64,000 nt of DNA from contig JAPOKJ010000012.1 of NCBI GenBank assembly GCA_029977705.1, forward strand, positions 1-64,000. Direction: 5' to 3'. This stretch comes from Burkholderiales bacterium (GTDB lineage Bacteria > Pseudomonadota > Gammaproteobacteria > Burkholderiales > Burkholderiaceae_E). A program made the translations under genes and the position numbers. Below, one piece after another: positions 8,614-15,403 of the stretch. The notes under the pieces are model-generated. The model was not told where the DNA came from. It made no database searches and was given only the letters and a program-made list of their open reading frames with translations. How positions within the stretch are numbered: the first letter of the stretch is position 1; each line of letters begins with the position of its first letter.

Positions 8614-8621
8614 TATTGAGT
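8614..8621 (-). promoter_or_regulatory. Possible second TetR half-site
   Basis: On the minus strand this reads ACTCAATA, identical to eight consecutive bases of the palindrome at 8774-8788. The second arm is not conserved (AAGC follows). It lies about 120 bases upstream of the SDR start, where an operon operator would be expected. Weak on its own. Confidence 0.3.
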
Positions 8622-8738
8622 GACATTTAATAGCAGTCGCATCAAGCATAGCCGAAACCGTGGCAGGCCGGGGGATTCATCCCGCACAGTGACGGAAATC
8701 CATCCGACCGACTGCGTGCTGGCCGCCTGGCCTGCTTG

Positions 8739-8767
8739 TTGCGGTGCAGTATCTTTGACAAGATAAT
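8739..8767 (+). promoter_or_regulatory. Putative sigma-70 promoter of tetR
   Basis: A -35 candidate TTGCGG (8739-8744) and a -10 candidate GATAAT (8762-8767, five of six consensus bases) are separated by 17 bases. Transcription would begin near 8774, exactly where the palindrome starts, which is the expected layout for autorepression. A consensus TTGACA at 8755-8760 is also present, but its best-spaced -10 is poor. Confidence 0.5.
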
Positions 8768-8773
8768 GAATCG

Positions 8774-8788
8774 GACTCAATATGAGTC
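8774..8788. promoter_or_regulatory. Probable TetR operator (perfect palindrome)
   Basis: GACTCA, spacer ATA, TGAGTC: a perfect 6+3+6 inverted repeat ending one base before the tetR ATG at 8789. It overlaps the predicted transcription start and takes the place of a ribosome-binding site. The sequence GAATCGGACTCA...TGAG recurs at 34203-34221 in front of the CoA-transferase gene. Binding by the adjacent regulator is inferred from position and symmetry. Confidence 0.6.
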
Positions 8789-9613
8789 ATGGCCAATGAG
8801 ATTCGTTCACGCGAGGCAACGCCCGTGCCGGTGCTTCGGCCCCGCCGCCGCAAGTCGATCCGTGCCCAGGAGATTCTGGCGGCGGCGCGTCAGGTCTTCG
8901 CCGAGAAGGGCTTCGAGGCCGCCTCAATATCGGAGATCGCGCGCCGTGCCGATTGTGTCGAGGGCACCATCTATGGCTATTTCAAGAACAAGCGCGCCTT
9001 GCTGGACGCGGTGCTTGCAGCCTACTACGACGGCCTGATTGCGGAGATCACGCCGCAGCTGGCGGCCATCGAGGGCACCGAGAGCCGGCTGCGTTTCCTG
9101 GTGACGCGGCACCTGCAACTGCCGCTCGAGGACCCGGGCGTGTCGCGCCTGATCATGACCCAGGGCAGGGCGCTGGGCGAGTATGTCGGCTCGCCCTTGC
9201 ACGGTCTGAACAAGCGCTACAGCCGCTTCCTGACCGACACCATCGAGCAGGGCAAGCTGCGTGGCGAGATCCGGCCCGAGGTCGATGCGGCGCTGGTGCG
9301 CGACCTGATCTTCGGGGGCATCGAACACTGGATCCGCAATGCACTGGCGCGCCGTCGACCCTATGACGCGGCCCGCATGGCCCATGCCTTGCTCGAAAGT
9401 CTGTGGCCAGGACTGAAAGCGACAAGGTCTGAGCCCTCAACCGACCGTGGGCCCCGCGGCCTGCAGGCGCCGCTGCGCGAGATCGCCGAGCGACTGGCGC
9501 GTCTGGAGGCACTGGCCGGTGCAGGTGCAGGTGCAGGTGCAGGTGCAGGTGCAGGTGCAGGTGCAAGCGCAGGTGAAAGTGCCGTGCCAGCCAGTGCAGT
9601 GCCTCGCCCCTGA
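8789..9613 (+). CDS. TetR/AcrR-family transcriptional regulator (AtuR/PsrA-like role) with repeat-encoded Gly-Ala tail
   Basis: A 274-residue regulator. A basic N-terminus is followed by a TetR helix-turn-helix at about 25-70 (AAARQVFAEKGFEAASISEIARRA, then GTIYGYFKNKRALL) and a ligand-binding domain to about 215. By position it represses the divergent acyl-CoA operon and probably senses an acyl-CoA. The C-terminus is odd. After a predicted helix (REIAERLARLEAL), a run of alternating Gly and Ala is encoded by the hexanucleotide repeat at 9518-9565. The ATG at 8789 has no normal Shine-Dalgarno site because the palindrome sits directly before it; no in-frame start lies upstream. Confidence 0.9.
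   Translation: MANEIRSREATPVPVLRPRRRKSIRAQEILAAARQVFAEKGFEAASISEIARRADCVEGTIYGYFKNKRALLDAVLAAYYDGLIAEITPQLAAIEGTESRLRFLVTRHLQLPLEDPGVSRLIMTQGRALGEYVGSPLHGLNKRYSRFLTDTIEQGKLRGEIRPEVDAALVRDLIFGGIEHWIRNALARRRPYDAARMAHALLESLWPGLKATRSEPSTDRGPRGLQAPLREIAERLARLEALAGAGAGAGAGAGAGAGASAGESAVPASAVPRP
9518..9577 (+). repeat. Hexanucleotide tandem repeat (GGTGCA)8 plus two degenerate units
   Basis: Eight perfect copies of GGTGCA run from 9518 to 9565, followed by AGCGCA and GGTGAA. The repeat is in frame inside the tetR coding sequence and encodes the (Gly-Ala)n tail. As the unit is six bases, slippage changes tail length by two residues without breaking the frame. Confidence 0.95.
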
Positions 9614-9647
9614 AGCCTGGCTGGCCCCGGCAGGTCGGGCATCCGGC

Positions 9648-9667
9648 TCCCGGATCGGGGCGGTTTT
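9648..9667 (+). terminator. Weak terminator-like hairpin after tetR
   Basis: A short hairpin (CCCG, loop GAT, CGGG, with a flanking T-G pair) is followed by CGG and then TTTT at 9664-9667. It lies 35 bases after the tetR stop. The stem is only four to five pairs long, so the call is tentative. Confidence 0.3.
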
Positions 9668-9748
9668 CGGGTTGCCGGCTGAGCCGCTTGCCGGTTCGGC
9701 GTAATCTTTGAATTCCTCAACGTCTTGCCCCTTGCTGCCGGAGCCTGC

Positions 9749-11233
9749 ATGAAAATCGTCATCGCCCAGATGAAGCATGAGACCAACACCTTCTCACCGG
9801 TGCCCACGCGCCTGGAGCGCTTTGCCGGTGGCCGGGAACGGCCGCTCGAGGGGCGCGATGCGATCGATGCACTGGGCGGCACCGGATCGGCCTCGGCGGC
9901 CCTGATCGAGACCGCCCTGGCGGCTGGGGCCCTGATCGACTTTGCCATCGCCGCCAGTGCACCCCCCAGCGGTCCGGTGGAGGACGATGCCTTCGATTTC
10001 ATGTGCGGCCGCATCTGCGATGCGGTGCGCAAGGGCTGCGATGCCATCCTGCTCGATCTGCATGGTGCCATGGTGACGCGCAGCTACGATGATGGCGAAG
10101 GCGAACTGCTGCGTCGCATTCGCGCGATTGCGCCGACCGTGCCGATCGGCATCGCGCTGGACATGCATACCAATCTTTATCCCGCCATGGTGGACCAGTC
10201 CACGGTGATCGCCGGTTATCAGACCTATCCCCACGTCGACATGTTTGAGACCGGCCTGCGCGCGGCGCGCCCGGTGATTGCACTGCTGCAGAAAAAGGCC
10301 CGCCCGGCGATGGCCTGGGGCAATCGCCCGATGCTGCCGCATGTGATGCGCCAAGGCAGCGATGATTCACCCAACCGCGAAATCCAGGCGCGCTGCAAGG
10401 CGATGGAACAGCAAGGTGCGCTCAGCGCCACCGTGTTTGTCGGCTTTCCGCATGCCGACATCGTCAACGCCGGCCTGTCCGCAGTGGTGGTCACCGACAA
10501 CGACCCGCAACTGGCGCGCCGCTACTGCGAGGAATTGCTGGACATGGCCTGGGCCCAGCGCGAGGCCTTCGTCTATCACGTCGAGCCCCTGGCGCAATCG
10601 TTCCAGCGCGCCGAGTCCCTGGCCTCCCAGCCCGGGCAGGGGCCGGTGGTGCTGCTCGACCACTACGACAACTGCGCCTCGGGTGGCACGATGGACACCA
10701 TGACCGTGCTCGAGGGCATTCTCAAGGCTGGCCTGCCCAATGTGGCGGCCTTTGCGGTCTTCGATCCCGAGGCGGCGCGGCAGATGGCGGCTGCCGGCAT
10801 CGGTTCTGAGCTCACGCTGCCGCTGGGCGGCCGGCTGGACATGCCCGGCATCGCCCGCACCGGTTCACCCCTGGTGGTCACCGGCAAGGTACGCCGACTG
10901 TTCGATGGCCACTTCGTGAACGAGGGGCCGATGGGTCGCGGCGAGCGCGTCAACATGGGCCTGTCGGCGGTGTTCGATACCGGCAATGTCGAGATCGCGG
11001 TGATCTCCCGCCATGTCGAGCCCCATGACATCGCCAGCCTGCGCTCCCTGGGCATCGAACCGGACAAGAAACGCTTCCTGATGCTCAAGAGCCGGGTACA
11101 CTGGCGCGCCGGCCTGCGCCGTTATGCCAAGGCCATTGTCGAGTGCGCGGGCACCGGTGTGTGCACCTCCGACTACAGCGTGCTGGATTTCCGTCGCGTG
11201 CGGCGACCGATCTATCCGCTCGACCGGATCTGA
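9749..11233 (+). CDS. M81-family metallopeptidase (MlrC/microcystinase-like)
   Basis: A 494-residue protein of the MlrC family: an N-terminal DUF1485 domain (begins KIVIAQMKHETNTFSP) and a C-terminal MlrC domain. Asp138, His140 (LDMHTN) and His162 (TYPHVD) have the spacing of the zinc ligands reported for microcystinase C. The ATG at 9749 has GGAG five bases upstream and gives the canonical family N-terminus; an earlier in-frame start at 9725 adds only eight residues. Family members cleave small linear peptides or act in amide/amidino compound catabolism, and most are uncharacterised. It precedes a TauE/SafE permease gene by 51 bases on the same strand, suggesting a two-gene unit. Confidence 0.88.
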   Translation: MKIVIAQMKHETNTFSPVPTRLERFAGGRERPLEGRDAIDALGGTGSASAALIETALAAGALIDFAIAASAPPSGPVEDDAFDFMCGRICDAVRKGCDAILLDLHGAMVTRSYDDGEGELLRRIRAIAPTVPIGIALDMHTNLYPAMVDQSTVIAGYQTYPHVDMFETGLRAARPVIALLQKKARPAMAWGNRPMLPHVMRQGSDDSPNREIQARCKAMEQQGALSATVFVGFPHADIVNAGLSAVVVTDNDPQLARRYCEELLDMAWAQREAFVYHVEPLAQSFQRAESLASQPGQGPVVLLDHYDNCASGGTMDTMTVLEGILKAGLPNVAAFAVFDPEAARQMAAAGIGSELTLPLGGRLDMPGIARTGSPLVVTGKVRRLFDGHFVNEGPMGRGERVNMGLSAVFDTGNVEIAVISRHVEPHDIASLRSLGIEPDKKRFLMLKSRVHWRAGLRRYAKAIVECAGTGVCTSDYSVLDFRRVRRPIYPLDRI

Positions 11234-11284
11234 GACCGTGACGCCTGCCGCGCCCTCGATCCTGCCGCCCCGCTGGAGCTGAGC

Positions 11285-12052
11285 GTGGCATCGCTGCCCG
11301 CCGCTATCGGTCCGCTCGAGTGGAGCTACCTGCTGATCGCACTGATGGCCGTGCTGGCCGGTCTGGTCGGCGGCCTGATCGGGTTCGGCTCCTCGATCAT
11401 CCTGATGCCGATACTCGTATGGACCTTCGGACCCAAGATGGCGGTGCCGATCATGGCGGTGGCCGCCCTGTTTGCCAACGCCTCCCGGGTCTGGATCTGG
11501 TGGCGTGCCCTGTCCTGGCCACCCGTCCTCTGGTATGCGCTGGCCGGCATGCCGGCGGCCGCGCTGGGGGCCCGGACCTTCGTCGCGCTGTCGCCGCGCC
11601 TGATCGAGGCGGTGCTCGGCGTGGTGCTGATCCTCATGATTCCGGCCCGGCGCTGGCTGGCCGCGCGGCGCTGGCAATTAAAGGCCTGGCACCTGCTGTT
11701 CCCGGGGCTTGCGATCGGCTACCTGTCAGGCCTGATGGTCTCGACCGGGCCGGTCAACACCCCGTTTTTCCTTGCGCATGGCCTTGTCAAGGGCAGCTTC
11801 ATCGGCAGTGAGGCGCTGGCCTCGCTGCTGGTCTTTGCCAGCAAGGCGGTGGTGCTGCGCAGCTATGAACTGCTGCCGCTGGCGGCCATCATCAAGGGCG
11901 TCATGGTGGGCCTGGCGCTGACCCTGGGGGCCTTCCTGTCCAAGCGCATCCTGGAGCGCATCCGCGTCGAGCAGTTCCAGTTGCTGATGGACGGGGTGTT
12001 GCTGCTGGCCGGCCTGAGCATGCTGGGCGCGCTGTTCCACCACGCGGGCTGA
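11285..12052 (+). CDS. TauE/SafE-family sulfite/organic anion permease
   Basis: A 255-residue integral membrane protein with about eight hydrophobic segments. It has the paired-repeat glycine-rich motifs of TauE/SafE transporters: GLVGGLIGFGSSIILMPIL near the N-terminus and the second-half FPGLAIGYLSGLMVSTGPVNTPFF. The family exports sulfite, sulfoacetate or other small anions across the inner membrane. Translation starts at GTG (11285), with GGAG shortly upstream. It follows the M81 peptidase gene on the same strand and probably moves a substrate or product of that pathway. The real substrate is unknown. Confidence 0.85.
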   Translation: MASLPAAIGPLEWSYLLIALMAVLAGLVGGLIGFGSSIILMPILVWTFGPKMAVPIMAVAALFANASRVWIWWRALSWPPVLWYALAGMPAAALGARTFVALSPRLIEAVLGVVLILMIPARRWLAARRWQLKAWHLLFPGLAIGYLSGLMVSTGPVNTPFFLAHGLVKGSFIGSEALASLLVFASKAVVLRSYELLPLAAIIKGVMVGLALTLGAFLSKRILERIRVEQFQLLMDGVLLLAGLSMLGALFHHAG

Positions 12053-12065
12053 GGGGACTGGCCTT

Positions 12066-12082
12066 CGGGGCCGCCCGCCCCG
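12066..12082. terminator. Hairpin between convergent permease and lrp genes
   Basis: CGGGGC and GCCCCG form a perfect six-pair stem with a five-base loop in the 45-base gap between two convergent genes. An overlapping alternative GGCC stem with a TTCG-type loop exists. No long T tract follows, so it may work only as a partial or bidirectional terminator. Confidence 0.4.
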
Positions 12083-12097
12083 TTACATCACACCACA

Positions 12098-12559
12098 CTA
12101 AAGGGGCAAGGCCGTCTTGTAGCGGACCTGCTTGAGGGCAAACGAGGAACGGATCTTCTCGATGCCGGGGATCGGTGTCAGCCGGTCCAGGATGAAGCGC
12201 TCGAGCGCCGCGATGTCGGGCACGGCCACCCGGATCAGGTAGTCGCTGTCGCCCGTCATCAGGTAGCACTCCATCACCTCCTCGCACAGGCTGATGCTGT
12301 GCTCGAACGCCTCCAGTTCGGCCTTGCCCTGCTGCTTCAGGCTGATCGAGATGAACACGTTCAGGTTCAGCCCGACCGCCTTCGGGGGGACGAGGGCGAC
12401 ATAGCGGTCGATGATGCCGGCCTTCTCCAGGGCCTTGACGCGGGCCAGGCAGGGCGACGGACTGAGATGGACACGGGCCGCCAGGGCTACATTGCTCAAA
12501 GAGCCATCTGCCTGCAATTCCTTGAGAATTCGGATGTCGGTGCTGTCAAGTTGATGCAT
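12098..12559 (-). CDS. Lrp/AsnC-family transcriptional regulator
   Basis: A 153-residue feast/famine regulator. The N-terminal winged helix-turn-helix (LDSTDIRILKELQADG, then SNVALAARVHLSPSPCLARVKALE) covers residues 1-60. The C-terminal RAM ligand-binding/oligomerisation domain contains MTGDSDYLIRV (about 100-111). It is divergent from an AceE/MdeB-type dehydrogenase gene, 153 bases apart. This is like mdeR beside mdeB in Pseudomonas putida, so it probably activates or represses that gene in response to an amino acid. No Shine-Dalgarno site is visible, and the likely promoter places transcription start at or beside the ATG. Confidence 0.93.
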   Translation of the reverse strand: MHQLDSTDIRILKELQADGSLSNVALAARVHLSPSPCLARVKALEKAGIIDRYVALVPPKAVGLNLNVFISISLKQQGKAELEAFEHSISLCEEVMECYLMTGDSDYLIRVAVPDIAALERFILDRLTPIPGIEKIRSSFALKQVRYKTALPL

Positions 12560-12565
12560 GGCGGC

Positions 12566-12595
12566 ATTTTATGCTGCCGATAGGGGTTTGAACAA
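12566..12595 (-). promoter_or_regulatory. Putative promoter of the lrp-type gene
   Basis: On the minus strand TTGTTC (12590-12595) and TAAAAT (12566-12571, five of six consensus bases) are separated by 18 bases. The start of transcription would be near 12559-12560, that is, at the start codon, implying a leaderless mRNA. Confidence 0.4.
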
Positions 12596-12712
12596 GCCAA
12601 TTCGGCAACCTCTGCGGCGCTCCCGGACCTACACTTGCCGTGCATGCAGGGCGGTCGGTCACAGTGCCGCTCCTGCGCCGCGATGACCTTCCCAACCGAC
12701 GCCGCCTGACCC

Positions 12713-15403
12713 ATGACCAACCTGTCCCTGAACCGCTACTTTCTGAGCCTGGCCGATGCCCGTGACCAGGATGTCGACCCCCAGGAAACGGCCGAATGGC
12801 GCGAGGGCCTGCTCTCGGTGCTGGCGACTGCCGGCCCGGAGCGGGCGCGTTTTCTGCTCGACCAGCTCAACACCCTGGCCCAGGCCCGTCAGCTTGGCTG
12901 GCGGCCCAACAGCATCACGCCCTACATGAACACGATTCCGGCGGCGGTCGAGGCCGGCTTTCCGGGCGATCTGGCGATGGAGGAACGTCTGGGCAGCATC
13001 ATGCGCTGGAATGCCATGGCCATGGTGGTCCGCGCCAACAATGCCTATGGTGAGCTGGGCGGCCACATCGCCAGCTATGCCAGCGCGGCCGACCTGTTCG
13101 AGGTCGGCTTCAACCACTTTTTCCGCGCCGGCCGTGAGGGTGATCTGGTCTTTTTCCAGCCGCACAGTGCGCCGGGCGTTTATGCGCGCGCCTTTCTCGA
13201 GGGGCGCCTGAGCGAGGAAAGCCTGGCCCATTACCGGCAGGAGCTGAGTGCGGCCGATCAGGGTTTGCAAGGGCTGAGCAGTTATCCGCATCCCTACCTG
13301 ATGCCGGACTTCTGGCAGTTTCCGACCGGCAGCATGGGCATCGGTCCGATCAGTGCGATCTTCCAGGCGCGATTCATCCGCTACCTGCAGGACCGGCGCA
13401 TGCTGGCACCGGTGCAGCCGGCCGCGGCTCGCCTGGATCAGCCCGAGCGCCGCGTCTGGGGCTTCTTCGGCGATGGAGAGATGGACGAGCCCGAGAGCAT
13501 GAGCGCGCTGACCCTGGCCGCGCGCGAGGGCCTGGACAACCTGACCTTCGTCATCAATTGCAACCTGCAGCGCCTGGATGGCCCGGTGCGCGGCAATGGC
13601 CGTATCGTCGATGAACTGGAAGCCTTGTTTGCCGGTGCCGGCTGGAATGTCATCAAGCTGCTCTGGGGCAGTGACTGGGATGGCCTGTTTGCACGCGATG
13701 CAGCGGCCTTGGTCGACGCCTTCTCGCACACCGTCGATGGCCAGATGCAGACCTTTGCCGCCAAGGACGGGGCCTATAACCGCGAGCACTTCTTCGGCCA
13801 GAACCCGCGCCTGCAGCAACTGGTGCAGGGCATGAGTGATGAGCAGATCGATCGCCTCAAGCGGGGCGGCCATGACCTGGTCAAGATCCATGCGGCCTAT
13901 GCCGCAGCCCTGGCCCACAAGGGGCAGCCCACTGTCATTCTGGCGCACACCAAGAAGGGCTTTGGCATGGGCGAGGCCGGCCAGGGCAAGATGACCACCC
14001 ACCAGCAGAAGAAGCTGGATACCAGCCAGTTGCTGGCTTTCCGGGACCGCTTCCGCCTGCCCCTGAGCGATGCCCAGGTCGAGGCGCTCAGTTTCTACAA
14101 GCCGCCGGCCGATGCGCCCGAGATGCGCTACCTGCATGAGCGGCGCGCGCGCCTGGGCGGTTATCTGCCCCAGCGCAGCGGCCAGGCACCGGTGGTGCCG
14201 GTGCCGCCGGCTTCCCAGTGGGCCGGTTTTGCGCACGAGGCGCAGGGCCGCGAGATGAGCACCACCATGGCCTTCGTGCGCATGCTGGGCAACCTGCTCA
14301 AGGATCCGCAACTGGGGCCGCGCATCGTGCCGATCGTGGCTGACGAGGCGCGCACCTTCGGCATGGCCAACCTGTTCAAGCAGGTGGGCATTTATTCGAG
14401 CGTGGGACAGCGCTATGAGCCGGAGGACATCGGGTCGGTGCTGACCTACCGCGAGGCCACCGACGGGCAGATTTTGGAGGAGGGCATCTCCGAGGCCGGT
14501 GCACTGGCCAGCTGGACTGCCGCGGCCACCGCCTACTCGGTGCACGGCCAGCCGATGCTGCCCTTCTACATCTATTACTCGATGTTCGGGTTCCAGCGCG
14601 TCGGGGACCAGATCTGGGCCGCTGCCGACCAGAGGCCGCGCGGCTTCCTGATCGGTGCCACCTCAGGGCGCACGACCCTGGGCGGCGAAGGCCTGCAGCA
14701 TCAGGATGGCACCAGCCAGCTGATTGCCGGCACGATTCCCAACTGCCGCAGCTATGACCCCGCCTTTGCCGGCGAGCTGGCCGTGATCCTGGACCATGGC
14801 ATGCGCGAAATGCTCGAGGAGCAGCGCGATGTCTTTTACTACATCACAGCAATGAACGAGAACTATGCGCAGCCCGATCTGCTGCCGCAGGCCCGCGAGG
14901 GCATCGTGCGGGGCGCCTACCTGCTGCGCCACGTGCCGTCGCAGCAGGCGGACACGCTTGGCGAGGTGACCCTGCTGGGCTCCGGTGCGATTCTCACCGA
15001 GGTGCTCAAGGCGGCCGAGGCGCTGGCGCAGCAGGGCATCGCCAGCAGCGTGATCAGCGTCACCAGCTGGAACGAGTTGGCCCGCGACGGGCGGCGCTGC
15101 GAGCAGGCCTTGCTGGGCGGCGCAGCGGAGGGGGCAGCGGCGCAGCAGGCAGGCGATGAGGACCTGCCCTGGCTCAGCCGTGTGCTGGCGCAGACCAGGG
15201 GCCCGGTGGTGGCCGCCAGCGACTATGTGCGCGCCCTGACCGAGCAGGTGCGCGCCCAGGTGCCGTCCGGCCGTTCGATGCTTTGCCTGGGGACCGATGG
15301 CTTTGGCCGCAGCGACACCCGCGCCGCACTGCGCCGCTTCTTTGCCGTCGATGCCGCGCATGTGGCGCAGGCCGCGCGGGGCTTGCTGGCGCGATCTGGC
15401 TAG
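12713..15403 (+). CDS. Homodimeric pyruvate dehydrogenase E1-type 2-oxoacid dehydrogenase (AceE/MdeB-like)
   Basis: An 896-residue thiamine-diphosphate enzyme of the AceE family. The TPP-binding motif is GDGEMDEPES...NCNLQRLDGPVRGNG (about 248-295). The transketolase-like pyrimidine domain includes the DEARTFGM segment, and a C-terminal transketolase-like domain follows. It would decarboxylate a 2-oxoacid and acylate a lipoyl E2. No E2 or E3 gene is nearby, and a dedicated divergent Lrp regulator is. This fits an accessory copy such as MdeB, the 2-oxobutyrate dehydrogenase E1 of methionine breakdown, but no methionine gamma-lyase (mdeA) gene is present. Housekeeping pyruvate dehydrogenase is less likely. 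No clear Shine-Dalgarno site precedes the ATG. Confidence 0.9.
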   Translation: MTNLSLNRYFLSLADARDQDVDPQETAEWREGLLSVLATAGPERARFLLDQLNTLAQARQLGWRPNSITPYMNTIPAAVEAGFPGDLAMEERLGSIMRWNAMAMVVRANNAYGELGGHIASYASAADLFEVGFNHFFRAGREGDLVFFQPHSAPGVYARAFLEGRLSEESLAHYRQELSAADQGLQGLSSYPHPYLMPDFWQFPTGSMGIGPISAIFQARFIRYLQDRRMLAPVQPAAARLDQPERRVWGFFGDGEMDEPESMSALTLAAREGLDNLTFVINCNLQRLDGPVRGNGRIVDELEALFAGAGWNVIKLLWGSDWDGLFARDAAALVDAFSHTVDGQMQTFAAKDGAYNREHFFGQNPRLQQLVQGMSDEQIDRLKRGGHDLVKIHAAYAAALAHKGQPTVILAHTKKGFGMGEAGQGKMTTHQQKKLDTSQLLAFRDRFRLPLSDAQVEALSFYKPPADAPEMRYLHERRARLGGYLPQRSGQAPVVPVPPASQWAGFAHEAQGREMSTTMAFVRMLGNLLKDPQLGPRIVPIVADEARTFGMANLFKQVGIYSSVGQRYEPEDIGSVLTYREATDGQILEEGISEAGALASWTAAATAYSVHGQPMLPFYIYYSMFGFQRVGDQIWAAADQRPRGFLIGATSGRTTLGGEGLQHQDGTSQLIAGTIPNCRSYDPAFAGELAVILDHGMREMLEEQRDVFYYITAMNENYAQPDLLPQAREGIVRGAYLLRHVPSQQADTLGEVTLLGSGAILTEVLKAAEALAQQGIASSVISVTSWNELARDGRRCEQALLGGAAEGAAAQQAGDEDLPWLSRVLAQTRGPVVAASDYVRALTEQVRAQVPSGRSMLCLGTDGFGRSDTRAALRRFFAVDAAHVAQAARGLLARSG

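Larger units (their letters stand above)
8494..8788. promoter_or_regulatory. Divergent regulatory region of the acyl-CoA operon and its tetR gene
   Basis: This A/T-richer intergenic region separates the SDR gene (minus) from the TetR gene (plus). It holds a plausible tetR promoter, a perfect palindrome beside the tetR start and an imperfect half-site at 8614-8621, each listed separately. I could not identify a convincing minus-strand sigma-70 promoter for the operon. Confidence 0.55.

Noticed and set aside
9518-9577. CRISPR-like or non-coding repeat array
   Set aside because: The six-base unit has no spacers and is an in-frame part of the tetR coding sequence.
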